Shown: positions 52,467-60,100, counted from the stretch's first letter. The stretch is DNA of 64,000 bases from an uncultured Rothia sp. (GCF_916715725.1 NZ_CAKAPD010000014.1:1-64000); one strand, 5' to 3'. The notes: a model not told the origin generated them from the letters alone. Program-made: numbers and translations.

Positions 52467-53552
52467 GTGGCTCTAACTATCGGCATTGTTGGCCTGCCTA
52501 ACGTGGGCAAGTCCACCCTGTTCAACGCTCTGACCGGCAACACTGTGCTGGCGGCTAACTACCCGTTCGCGACTATTGACCCGAACGTGGGCGTGGTGAA
52601 CCTGCCGGATGCGCGTCTGAACCGTTTGGCTGAGATTTTTGGTTCGGAGCGTATTCTGCCTGCGACTGTTTCGTTCGTTGATATTGCGGGTATTGTGAAG
52701 GGCGCTTCTGAGGGTGAGGGCCTGGGTAACAAGTTCCTCGCGAACATTCGTGAGGCGCACGCTATCGCCCAGGTGGTGCGTGCGTTTGATGACCCGGACG
52801 TCATTCACGTGGACGGCAAGGTTGACCCCGCCTCCGATATGGAGACCATCAACACTGAGCTGATTCTGGCTGACCTGCAGACTTTGGAGAACGCTATTCC
52901 GCGTCTGGAGAAGGCTGTGAAGATTAAGAAGGGTGACGCCGCTCAGCTGGAGACTTATAAGGCTGCGCAGAAGATTCTGGAGGATGGTGAAACCATCATT
53001 TCTCGTGCGAAGGATGCGAAGCTGGAGCTGGCTCATTTGAAGGAGCTGAACCTGCTGACTGCTAAGCCGTTCATTTACGTGTTCAACGCGGATGAGGGCA
53101 TTTTGGCGTCTGAGGAGAAGCAGCAGGAGCTGCGTGATATGGTGGCGCCTGCTGAGGCTGTGTTCTTGGATGCGAAGCTGGAGGCTGATCTGGTGGAGCT
53201 GTCTGAGGAGGAAGCTCGCGAGATGCTGGAGATGAATGGTCAGGATGAGTCCGGCCTGGACCAGCTGGCTCGTGTGGGCTTCTCGACTCTGGGTTTGCAG
53301 ACTTATCTGACTGCTGGCCCGAAGGAGGCTCGCGCTTGGACGATTTATAAGGGTGATACTGCGCCGCAGGCTGCTGGTGTGATTCACTCTGATTTTGAGC
53401 GTGGCTTCATTAAGGCTGAGGTTGTGTCGTTCAAGGACCTGGATGAGGCTGGCTCCATGGCGGAGGCGAAGGCTCGCGGTAAGGTCCGTATGGAGGGCAA
53501 GGACTACATCATGCAGGACGGCGACGTGGTGGAGTTCCGCTTCAACGTCTAA
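52467..53552 (+). CDS. ychF: Ribosome-binding ATPase YchF
   Basis: A 361-aa OBG-family P-loop protein. Walker A is GLPNVGKSTLFNALTG (about residues 7-22), followed by the NYPFATIDPNVGVV switch region. The central coiled coil (about 130-200) is followed by the C-terminal TGS domain (QTYLTAGPKEARAWTIYKGD, then GDVVEFRFNV). YchF associates with ribosomes and hydrolyses ATP rather than GTP. The GTG start follows GAAGGAAAAC. The last 30 bp and stop are duplicated 2,020 bp downstream, flanking an inserted cassette, and its original terminator now lies beyond that cassette. Confidence 0.97.
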   Translation: MALTIGIVGLPNVGKSTLFNALTGNTVLAANYPFATIDPNVGVVNLPDARLNRLAEIFGSERILPATVSFVDIAGIVKGASEGEGLGNKFLANIREAHAIAQVVRAFDDPDVIHVDGKVDPASDMETINTELILADLQTLENAIPRLEKAVKIKKGDAAQLETYKAAQKILEDGETIISRAKDAKLELAHLKELNLLTAKPFIYVFNADEGILASEEKQQELRDMVAPAEAVFLDAKLEADLVELSEEEAREMLEMNGQDESGLDQLARVGFSTLGLQTYLTAGPKEARAWTIYKGDTAPQAAGVIHSDFERGFIKAEVVSFKDLDEAGSMAEAKARGKVRMEGKDYIMQDGDVVEFRFNV

Positions 53553-53554
53553 GC
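53523..53554 (+). repeat. att-like direct repeat, left copy (ychF 3' end)
   Basis: A 32-bp repeat starting GACGTGGTGGAG and ending GTCTAAGC that spans the last nine codons and stop of ychF. It matches 55543-55574 at 31 of 32 positions. It marks the left boundary of the cassette. Confidence 0.9.
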
Positions 53555-53599
53555 TTAGAATAATTAAATAAATTAATATCTGAGTAACAGTGAAGTTAT

Positions 53600-53653
53600 A
53601 AGATCCCCTTGAGACAGTCGTATCTTTGATGAACTGATACTCAAGGGGATCTT
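53600..53653 (+). terminator. Stem-loop inside the cassette, upstream of the ATPase gene
   Basis: AAGATCCCCTTGAG (53600-53613) and CTCAAGGGGATCTT (53640-53653) form a perfect 14-bp stem with a 26-nt loop, followed by TATTGTATATATATC. It could terminate ychF read-through, act as a regulatory RNA element for the defence gene, or mark the element's end. Confidence 0.6.
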
Positions 53654-53700
53654 ATTGTATATATATCTTTTCGAGTAATTTACTAGTTTAGGAGGAACAA

Positions 53701-55509
53701 ATGGTTGATAAAAAAATCGATAGAGAGAAAGAAAATTTAATAGAAAAAGATGTTGAAAACTCTGATGAGGGGCTGGGTTTAGAGGTAAATTCTGCGCGTT
53801 TTCAGATTTCTGCGATTCGTATCAAAAACTTTAAGAAAATTTTTGATACTCGTATTGAACTTGGGTCTATAACGTATCTTGTGGGTGGGAATAATTCTGG
53901 TAAGAGTAGCGTCCTGCAGGCAATTCATACGGCTGTGAGCTGCGCTCAAGTATCTCAAGAATTTAAACAGAAAGTTATTGCTGAAGCTAGTTTGCGATAC
54001 TCACCTATTGCAGATTTTGCACTATTGGGTCATAATTCTCGATATACAAATAGTAAGGCCGGGAGTCGGGGTAATGTTGAGTTCGAAGGGAGCCCTTCTA
54101 ATTCAACAGAATCAGTAACGTATTCAATTGAGATGTATAAAGGGAAAAATCATAATAATGTTGGAGTGGAACGGTCTGGACATTTTAATGGTTTCGGTCA
54201 AATTATTTGTGACCCGAAGAAGCTGTTTAGCGTATATGTTCCAGGACTATCTGGAGTTCCCCATCGTGAAGAAATGAGCGGCTATGCGGCAGTTTTCCGA
54301 AAAGCGGCGAGTGGCGATGCAAATCTAGTGTTCAGGAATATTATCCGACTTTTGGACGAACGGAATAAACTTGGTGAGCTTGAACGGCTTGTCAGTGAAG
54401 TTTTAAAATCGGATATTCACTTTCAAGTCGATTTTAACTCTGAGCGCGATTTGTATGTAGAAGTTAAGTTAGCAGCCGGCGAGAATCCTGTGGCTGACGA
54501 TTTTCGCCCTGTTGACTTATGGGGGACTGGCTTGTTGCAAATAACCCAGATTTTTGCGTATGTTTTGCTCTTCAAACCTGCTCTTCTCCTTGTGGATGAG
54601 CCAGATAGCCATATACATCCGTCTAGGCAAAAGAATCTGGGTCTTGCTCTAGAGCGGGTATCTAAAGAATTTCACTGTAAAGTTATTATTTCAACGCATA
54701 GCCGTCACTTGGTTACGAGTGCCTCGGAGTCGGTGAAAGTCGTATGGATGAAGGACGGACGTATTGTACCTGAGTCAGAGCGTGAGCTTGTTGCAATACT
54801 TATGGATTTGGGTGCTTTGGATCAATTAGATCCCACGGCCAAAATAATTATATACACTGAAGATAAGGATACAACTATTCTTGAAAAAGCTCTTGATTCG
54901 CTACCTTCGTGGAAAGATTCTGTAAAAATAGTATCCTATAATGGTTTAAATAATTCAACTATTGCGGCAGCTTTTAAGAGCATGGCAGATTTAATGCCTC
55001 TATCACCTCATGTAATTGTCCATCGTGACAGGGATTTTATGACAAGCGAGGAATTGGAAAGATGGTCTGCCCCATTTTCGGAACGAGGGATTGTAGTTTT
55101 TTGTCCTAAACTTTGTGATACTGAGTCATATTGTGTGATTGACAGCCATGTTGCGGCTGTTACAAATAAATCATTGTCGGATGTAAAATTGATTAAAGAT
55201 AAAGTTATCTCTGATAATGTGAAGGATTTGCGTAAGAGTTTTGTTGAAAAGCGACGTTATGCAAATGGGAAATATAATAGAGACGGTGGATCTCCTCGCA
55301 CTGATGATCTCTGGCCTCCTGCAGATGAGCATCCAAGTGATTATCTTCTGTTCGGTAAGCTGGTTAAGCCGATGTTGGAGAAAGAGTTGGGACGCGTGGG
55401 CTATTTGAATAAGAATGTTTTCCTTAATAGTCAACCGAGTGAGGAACTTGCCAAGGAACTGGAACAAGAACTGAATAAATTAAATATCATGCAAGAAGAA
55501 ATAAGATAA
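53701..55509 (+). CDS. OLD-like ABC-type ATPase with TOPRIM-like nuclease domain
   Basis: A 602-aa probable anti-phage nuclease. The N-terminal ATPase has Walker A GGNNSGKSS (K68), the signature-like region DLWGTGLLQI (about residues 270-281), Walker B LLLVDEPDSHIHP (about 294-306) and the H-loop STHSRHLVTSA. The C-terminal domain looks like TOPRIM, with E387 in IIYTEDKDTTIL and D443/D445 in VHRDRDFM, then an ESYCVID patch (about 474) in place of the usual EN[YW]L. This fits OLD class 1 or a fused PARIS AriA-AriB (DUF4435-like) protein. The ribosome site TAGGAGGAAC is strong. Codons are AT-rich, unlike all neighbours, indicating transfer. Confidence 0.82.
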   Translation: MVDKKIDREKENLIEKDVENSDEGLGLEVNSARFQISAIRIKNFKKIFDTRIELGSITYLVGGNNSGKSSVLQAIHTAVSCAQVSQEFKQKVIAEASLRYSPIADFALLGHNSRYTNSKAGSRGNVEFEGSPSNSTESVTYSIEMYKGKNHNNVGVERSGHFNGFGQIICDPKKLFSVYVPGLSGVPHREEMSGYAAVFRKAASGDANLVFRNIIRLLDERNKLGELERLVSEVLKSDIHFQVDFNSERDLYVEVKLAAGENPVADDFRPVDLWGTGLLQITQIFAYVLLFKPALLLVDEPDSHIHPSRQKNLGLALERVSKEFHCKVIISTHSRHLVTSASESVKVVWMKDGRIVPESERELVAILMDLGALDQLDPTAKIIIYTEDKDTTILEKALDSLPSWKDSVKIVSYNGLNNSTIAAAFKSMADLMPLSPHVIVHRDRDFMTSEELERWSAPFSERGIVVFCPKLCDTESYCVIDSHVAAVTNKSLSDVKLIKDKVISDNVKDLRKSFVEKRRYANGKYNRDGGSPRTDDLWPPADEHPSDYLLFGKLVKPMLEKELGRVGYLNKNVFLNSQPSEELAKELEQELNKLNIMQEEIR

Positions 55510-55538
55510 ATCGGCTTTGTTTAAAGGTAATTTATCTT
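55503..55538 (+). terminator. Hairpin closing the defence gene
   Basis: AAGATAAAT (55503-55511, overlapping the stop codon) and ATTTATCTT (55530-55538) form a 9-bp stem with an 18-nt loop followed by CTCT. AT-rich, in keeping with the cassette. Confidence 0.55.
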
Positions 55539-55542
55539 CTCT

Positions 55543-55574
55543 GACGTGGTCGAGTTCCGCTTCAACGTCTAAGC
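55543..55574 (+). repeat. att-like direct repeat, right copy
   Basis: GACGTGGTCGAG...GTCTAAGC. It differs from the left copy only at position 9, changing a valine codon GTG to GTC, so it still encodes DVVEFRFNV plus stop. This suggests that it is a genuine ychF terminus from another lineage, or the original one. Confidence 0.9.
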
Positions 55575-55588
55575 GGTAAAACATAAAA

Positions 55589-55627
55589 GCGGAGCCCCGC
55601 ACTACAGCTCGTAGTGCGGGGCTCCGC
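55589..55627 (+). terminator. Original ychF terminator
   Basis: GCGGAGCCCCGCACTAC and GTAGTGCGGGGCTCCGC form a perfect 17-bp stem with a 5-nt loop. It sits 15 bp after the right repeat, the expected place for the ychF terminator before insertion. Confidence 0.9.
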
Positions 55628-55687
55628 CCTATTAACCCTCGTGTGCCACAATAGGCAGCCGCCGGGTATAAGTCTTATCGACCGGGA

Positions 55688-55900
55688 TTAGTGGTCAGCA
55701 CCAACCATAACGTTGGAAGCCTTGATAACTGCGTAAGCGGTCTCGCCAACCTTCAGGCCCAGCTCCTTAATGGACTCGTTGGTGATGGACGCAGAGATAA
55801 CAACCTCGGGAGCGATCTCAATCTTAACGATGCCGTTAGTCGCACCCTCAGTAATCTCAACAACCTTGCCAGCGAACTGGTTACGCGCAGAAAGCTTCAT
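55688..55900 (-). CDS. Molbindin-type (Mop/TOBE) molybdate-binding protein
   Basis: A 70-aa single Mop domain. MKLSARNQFAGKVVEITEGA and NGIVKIEIAPEVVISASITN are the usual molbindin strands, ending AYAVIKASNVMVG. Molbindins bind molybdate or tungstate as oligomers in the cytoplasm for storage or homeostasis. I place the start at MKLSARNQ, the conserved beginning, with AAAGGCACGG upstream; the frame is open further upstream but lacks similarity. No molybdate transporter lies nearby in the window. Confidence 0.92.
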   Translation of the reverse strand: MKLSARNQFAGKVVEITEGATNGIVKIEIAPEVVISASITNESIKELGLKVGETAYAVIKASNVMVGADH

Positions 55901-56228
55901 GAAGCCGTGCCTTTCACTCAAAAACGTACAAATACTTAAGCACTCTACACGCCGTAGCCACCCAGAATCATCTTCCAACCAAAATATTACGCACAAACCA
56001 TGCAAATTTTATTTTCGGCTTCACCCACGCCCCGAACCCACCCCCAAAGACCAGTAAAAACCAGCCCCGCACATGCAGTTCGCACCCGCCAAATGGTATA
56101 GTCAGCACGAACGCGAGAATCCTCGCACCCTCCACCGTCGCACCTCGCCCTGCTGACGCGCGCCCACACGCCGCAGCCACACACAGTAGGGGAGAAGCGG
56201 CGCATCCGCACAGACAGAAGAAGGAACC

Positions 56229-56597
56229 ATGAGCGAAAACCTCAACGAAATCGAAGCACCCGCCTGCCCCGAATGCAGCGAAAACTACACCTACGAAATG
56301 GGCGAACTCTGGGCATGCCCCATGTGTGGCCACGAATGGGAACGCACCGCAGCAGGCGAAACCGAAGAAGAAGCAGGCGCCAAGGTTCTGGACTCCGTCG
56401 GTAACGAGCTCGTCGACGGCGACTCCGTCACCATCGTCAAGGGCCTGAAGGTCAAGGGCGGCGCAGACATCAAGGCAGGCACCAAGGTGCGCGGCATCCG
56501 CCTGCTCGAATCCCCCGTCAACGGCCACGACATTGAGGCGAAGGTCCCCGGTGCAGGCCAGATGTACCTGAAGTCCTCCGTCGTGAAGAAGGCATAA
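56229..56597 (+). CDS. PhnA/YjdM-family zinc-ribbon protein
   Basis: A 122-aa protein with an N-terminal zinc ribbon (CPECSENYTYEMGELWACPMC, about residues 13-33, by its CxxC pairs) and the SH3-like PhnA domain (VGNELVDGDSVTIVKGLKVK, about 56-75). The family was once linked to alkylphosphonate use in E. coli, but the Pseudomonas enzyme called PhnA is a distinct phosphonoacetate hydrolase and the role of this family is unproven. The AGAAGGAACC ribosome site is strong. It is monocistronic. Confidence 0.93.
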   Translation: MSENLNEIEAPACPECSENYTYEMGELWACPMCGHEWERTAAGETEEEAGAKVLDSVGNELVDGDSVTIVKGLKVKGGADIKAGTKVRGIRLLESPVNGHDIEAKVPGAGQMYLKSSVVKKA

Positions 56598-56663
56598 CTC
56601 AAGAAGGCATAAGCCCAGAAGGTATAAACCGAGAAGACGTAAAGCGCTTCGAATGAGGCGCAG

Positions 56664-56714
56664 AAAAGGCGGCACCTCCCGCGCTAGCTCACGCTAGGGG
56701 AGGTGCCGCCTTTA
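56664..56714 (+). terminator. Terminator between phnA-like and GlsB-like genes
   Basis: AAAAGGCGGCACCTCCC and GGGGAGGTGCCGCCTTT, with an inner CTAGC/GCTAG-like pairing, form a bidirectional terminator between convergent genes. Confidence 0.95.
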
Positions 56715-56758
56715 TGTATGAGGGACTCAGCGAGCCCTCGTGAGGTTGAGTGAAATCG

Positions 56759-57016
56759 TTACTTCCTACCGGTCATGCCCAGGTACAGGGAAATGGTCAG
56801 CATCGCCGCGAAGACCGACAGAATCCAGCGCATCCAGTCGATGCCAGCAGTCGCGGCAACGCCCAGCTGAACTGCCGCCCAGTTGCCGACAGCCGCGCCG
56901 ACAGCACCGCAGATAATGGTCCACAGAATCGAAATGTTCTGGCGGCCTCGCATGAAGAATCGTGCGATTGCGCCGATAATTGCGCCGGTGATAATGGTGC
57001 CGATGATAGTGCCCAT
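56759..57016 (-). CDS. GlsB/YeaQ/YmgE-family stress membrane protein
   Basis: An 85-aa small membrane protein with three hydrophobic segments (MGTIIGTIITGAIIGAIARF at the start, about residues 28-52, and about 63-80). The glycine-zipper-like spacing and the GAIIGAIARFFMRG motif are those of the transglycosylase-associated (GlsB/YeaQ) family, linked with general stress but of unknown mechanism. The start at 57016 is chosen because GGAGAG lies 5 nt upstream, in preference to an ATG 12 nt earlier. Confidence 0.9.
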   Translation of the reverse strand: MGTIIGTIITGAIIGAIARFFMRGRQNISILWTIICGAVGAAVGNWAAVQLGVAATAGIDWMRWILSVFAAMLTISLYLGMTGRK

Positions 57017-57121
57017 TGTTCTCTCCAAAGGTTGTACACCTGCCGCTGTGACAGGTGGCGTGTTAGTTCCAGTGTAGGCAATGCTGGTTACGGAAAGCTT
57101 AATAACGGGTATGTTAAGGTA

Positions 57122-57165
57122 AACGGCACCTCAATGTTTTACGTGTAAAACACTGAGGTGCCGTT
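57122..57165 (-). terminator. Long hairpin after the DoxX-like gene
   Basis: AACGGCACCTCAATGTTTTAC and GTAAAACACTGAGGTGCCGTT pair over 21 bp with one mismatch and a 2-nt loop, just past the stop of the minus-strand DoxX-like gene. Confidence 0.85.
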
Positions 57166-57182
57166 CCCAACGAACGGAGCAA

Positions 57183-57575
57183 CTACTTCGACTTACGCCA
57201 AATCTTCAGAGCGCTACAAATCATCGGCAGCTGTAGCGGCAGGCGACCGTACGCAATAGCCTTACGCTGAGTGGACTGGTTACGCGCATCCAGCGCCATC
57301 TGAATGTTCGCGGGGAACACAGCCACAAACAGCAGGGCCGCAAGCAGACCACCGGCACGGCGGGTCTTATCATTAGCCAGCAGGGCGGCGGTGCCCAGCT
57401 CAGCCGCACCCGAAGCGTGAGTGTACGCGTGCGCAGGACCCGGCAGGTACTTCGGCACAATCGAGTCGAAGGGATCCGGGATGATGAAGTGCAGCGCACC
57501 CATTACAGCGAGGGCACGAGCCATGCGAGTAGCCGAGCGCTCAGCGCTGTACTCTTTCTTCTTAAAAATACTCAT
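57183..57575 (-). CDS. DoxX-family membrane protein
   Basis: A 130-aa membrane protein with three to four hydrophobic segments. The family pattern is ALAVMGALHFIIPDPFDSIV (about residues 20-39), the EL-containing second helix HASGAAELGTAALLA, FVAVFPANIQMALDAR, and LPLQLPMICSALKIW at the end. DoxX/DoxD-like proteins are associated with quinone-linked redox reactions in some organisms, but many, including short ones like this, have no known role. The N-terminus is basic (MSIFKKKEYS). The ribosome site GGGAGC is close to the ATG. Confidence 0.85.
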   Translation of the reverse strand: MSIFKKKEYSAERSATRMARALAVMGALHFIIPDPFDSIVPKYLPGPAHAYTHASGAAELGTAALLANDKTRRAGGLLAALLFVAVFPANIQMALDARNQSTQRKAIAYGRLPLQLPMICSALKIWRKSK

Positions 57576-57818
57576 GCTCCCATTATGCGCCTGTCAGAGG
57601 CGTATTCCTCGGCTCAATGGTGCGCTAACCGTCGCGTGTTTGACTGTCTAGAATGCGGACTCAGCACGCCAAACGGAAATACGTTGTTCAAAAGCAGGTA
57701 AGATAGGGAACAACGGCACCACGCGCGGATGACGCCCCGCCTGACCCTCGCCTTTAGGTGAGTCGCCAGATGGAGTAAAACACCGGGTGCCTACCGGAAC
57801 AATCAAAGGAGTAATACC

Positions 57819-57890
57819 GTGAAGAAGATTCTGTGCATCGCTATCCTGGCAGGCGCCGCATACTTCGGTTACAAGAAGTTCGTTGCCTAA
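57819..57890 (+). CDS. 23-residue membrane micropeptide
   Basis: GTG with AAAGGAG 8 nt upstream opens a 23-codon frame encoding MKKILCIAILAGAA then YFGYKKFVA, a single short hydrophobic helix with lysines at both ends. A strong terminator follows 40 bp later, so the transcript looks built for this peptide alone. It resembles the N-terminal half of small actinobacterial DLW-39-type proteins but lacks their C-terminal motif. Function is unknown. Confidence 0.55.
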   Translation: MKKILCIAILAGAAYFGYKKFVA

Positions 57891-57930
57891 ATAGCTAGCC
57901 CTCGGGCACCCTACATATCCTTAAGCAACG

Positions 57931-57977
57931 AAAACCCGCCGTCTCACATATGCACCATATGCGAGGCGGCGGGTTTC
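57931..57977 (+). terminator. Terminator after the micropeptide
   Basis: AAAACCCGCCGTCTCACATATG and CATATGCGAGGCGGCGGGTTT form a long stem with a short loop, between the convergent micropeptide and lipoprotein genes. Confidence 0.9.
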
Positions 57978-58013
57978 TCGTACGCCCAACCTCCCGGGCA
58001 TCAAACACGTAGC

Positions 58014-58787
58014 CTAAGAGTTATAGCTCGGAGGAGGGGTGCCTTCCATATCGACTTGGTTCTTTGCCGGATTCCAAGTGAATTCAACGGTCGTGCGGCC
58101 GCTCGCGCTGGCGGAGCTCTCATCACCCTTCACGTAGCGGTAGGTCACGCTAATCGAGCTGTCGGAGGTGCGGGTAATTACCGGGGGGAAAGAGTACGGC
58201 TCGTATGTTGCGGTACCAATGAACTTGCCGCGGTGGAACAGCAGAATATGGTGCACCATCGAGGAGATACAACAATCCTTATGAGAGCTTCCGGGAATAG
58301 CGTCAATCCACGACAGCTCAGCGCAGGGGTCATAGCCTTCATAGGTTTCTGAAGTGTTCGTCCACTGAGCCCACTTGCTCTTATTCTTCAAATCGCGCAG
58401 AGCCTTAGACACCACGGCCGATGCAGAATCAGAAGCGCAGGTGGAGTCCTTCTTCGACTCAGACTTGGAATCCGACTTCGACTCAGAGGTCTTCGACTCG
58501 GATGCGGTCGGCTCAGCATGAACCGTAATCGTCACCACCGACGGCACCGGAGCAGGCGACGAAGCGCTCGCGGATGCGCTCGGGCTCGCCGACGGGGTGG
58601 GGAATAGCTCCTGCGTAGACGTAGCGCTCGCGGAGGCAGACGCGCTGCCAGAAGAAGACACCACGGTACCCGAAACAGCAGAATCAGTGCTTGCCGAGCA
58701 GGACGTGACAACAAGAGCTAGAGCGGCACCCAGTGCGGGTAGAGCCAAAGCGGTGCGGCGGGTAAAGCGGCGGCGAATAGAAGACAT
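58014..58787 (-). CDS. LppP/LprE-family lipoprotein
   Basis: A 257-aa exported lipoprotein. A twin-arginine-like basic start (SSIRRRFTRRTALALPALG) leads to the lipobox VTSC (about C30). Then comes a serine/alanine/proline-rich linker (about residues 33-80) and a lysine/serine/glutamate stretch (SESKSDSKSESKKDS). The C-terminal domain has C-x-L-type DPCAELSWIDAIPG and HHILLFHRGKFIGTATYEPY, the LppP/LprE pattern of actinobacteria. Its role is unknown. The ATG chosen has CAGGAG upstream. Confidence 0.85.
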   Translation of the reverse strand: MSSIRRRFTRRTALALPALGAALALVVTSCSASTDSAVSGTVVSSSGSASASASATSTQELFPTPSASPSASASASSPAPVPSVVTITVHAEPTASESKTSESKSDSKSESKKDSTCASDSASAVVSKALRDLKNKSKWAQWTNTSETYEGYDPCAELSWIDAIPGSSHKDCCISSMVHHILLFHRGKFIGTATYEPYSFPPVITRTSDSSISVTYRYVKGDESSASASGRTTVEFTWNPAKNQVDMEGTPPPSYNS

Positions 58788-58959
58788 GAATACTCCTGAA
58801 GATGCGAGGCAGCGCGCATCGGTGCTGGTCAAGAAGCGAATAGTGAACTCGTCCAGTATAGGGAAAAAGAGGCGGGCACGCGGTGCGTGCGGTCAGTGCC
58901 GCTCGTTACCGTGGCATGCCTGGGGTGCCGCCGGATAAGAACAAACACGAACGAACCGG

Positions 58960-59892
58960 CTAGCAGACCTTATCGTCCGTCAGATAATGCACCAGCCAGG
59001 CGCGCCGCGCGGTTGCGATACGTGCCGTAATCCGCGGAAAAACCCACAGGCTAATAGCGCCCTGCGCCCACAAAATCAGCGAAAACAGCAGCGGCCGGAA
59101 CGCAATATCGCGCGGATCCACGCCGGGGCTGAGAAGGCGCGCGAGCGCATCCGACAGGAACAACGAAGGGAACATCAGCGACATCAGCACCGTACCCAGC
59201 ACCCAGCCCGGACCGAAACAGAGCAGAACCCAGCGGGCGCTCATCCGCAGGTTCTTGCGGTGCGCCCAACGGAACTGCCAGCCGCGCAGACGATACGGAT
59301 ATATCACACCCAGAATCGAGCCCAGGGACACCACAATAGCCGGCACCACAAAGAACGACAGGGACATCATGAGCGTGGGGGTCAGGTGCTTGTCCTGACT
59401 GTGCAGAATCAGTGCCAGCAGGGTACCGGAAACACCCGTGATCAGACCGATTGCAATAGCCTTCGTGCGCACGAACAGGCGTAGGGCGTGCGGGTCGCTA
59501 CTGCGCAAGGCACGCAGCGCATGCTCCTCATCGTGGCCCATCAGATTCGTTGAGGTGACGTCCGCAACCATCCAGCCGACCATCACCAGCGCAAAACCAG
59601 CCGGGCCCTTAAACTCGCTAAACAGCCACGAACGCCAGGCTTCCGGGAGTAGATACCAGCAGATTGCCGCCAGCAGGGCGTTACACATGAGCGTCTGCGT
59701 TTCCACGGGGAGGGGGCGTGTGAACATGCGGCGCAACTCGGCACGCACACTCGGCCGGTACGTATTGTCCGGATCAATGAGGGCACGACCCTCCACCCGC
59801 TGACGGCGCAGGTCCTGACGGAGTGCCCTGAAATTCGTCACGGGATGCGCCAGCGGCGCAAGGCGGGAAGATACGTGCCTCAAAATGCTCAC
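58960..59892 (-). CDS. Multi-pass membrane protein of unknown function
   Basis: A 310-aa protein with about six hydrophobic segments (about residues 70-88, 98-115, 148-170, 178-200, 225-248 and 275-295) after a basic cytoplasmic N-terminus. I do not recognise a specific family; the layout is similar to ABC-2 permease halves, but no ATPase gene is adjacent. I prefer the GTG at 59892, because TACAAT lies 6 nt upstream (leaderless) and the sequence begins MSILRHVSSRLAPLAHP. Another GTG at 59925 with TATTCC 6 nt upstream would add 11 residues. Confidence 0.7.
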   Translation of the reverse strand: MSILRHVSSRLAPLAHPVTNFRALRQDLRRQRVEGRALIDPDNTYRPSVRAELRRMFTRPLPVETQTLMCNALLAAICWYLLPEAWRSWLFSEFKGPAGFALVMVGWMVADVTSTNLMGHDEEHALRALRSSDPHALRLFVRTKAIAIGLITGVSGTLLALILHSQDKHLTPTLMMSLSFFVVPAIVVSLGSILGVIYPYRLRGWQFRWAHRKNLRMSARWVLLCFGPGWVLGTVLMSLMFPSLFLSDALARLLSPGVDPRDIAFRPLLFSLILWAQGAISLWVFPRITARIATARRAWLVHYLTDDKVC

Positions 59893-60100
59893 CTGCCCAT
59901 TGTAAAGGCGTATATACAGAGTCACCGACCGGGAATACCGTTAGACAGCCGCTACAGCAGAGGCGGCTACTAGCAGAGGCAAGGACAACAGAGCCCAGAA
60001 GAGGCGAAACAGCGTAGCCGGAAATCAGCTATGCGGAAACTCCGCCCACTAGTGCCTGTGTCCCCTTGCACACCCGCCCTATCCAAGGGACAATGAAGGC

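Larger units (their letters stand above)
53555..55574. mobile_element. Defence-type single-gene cassette inserted at the ychF 3' end
   Basis: An AT-rich block of 2,020 bp bounded by direct repeats of the ychF terminus. It contains a 14-bp-arm stem-loop, one ATPase-nuclease gene and a closing hairpin, and no integrase or transposase. Ancestral order, ychF then terminator, is restored by joining 53554 to 55575. Arrival by a trans-acting recombinase or by homologous exchange is inferred. Confidence 0.75.

Noticed and set aside
53701..55509. Gabija GajA or Septu ATPase as the identity of the cassette gene
   Set aside because: No UvrD-like GajB or HNH partner is adjacent, and the cassette ends directly after this gene.
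57576..57818. Possible tRNA or structured RNA before the micropeptide
   Set aside because: No T-loop (GGTTCGAATCC-like) or acceptor-stem pairing could be found. No tRNA or rRNA gene is seen in the window.
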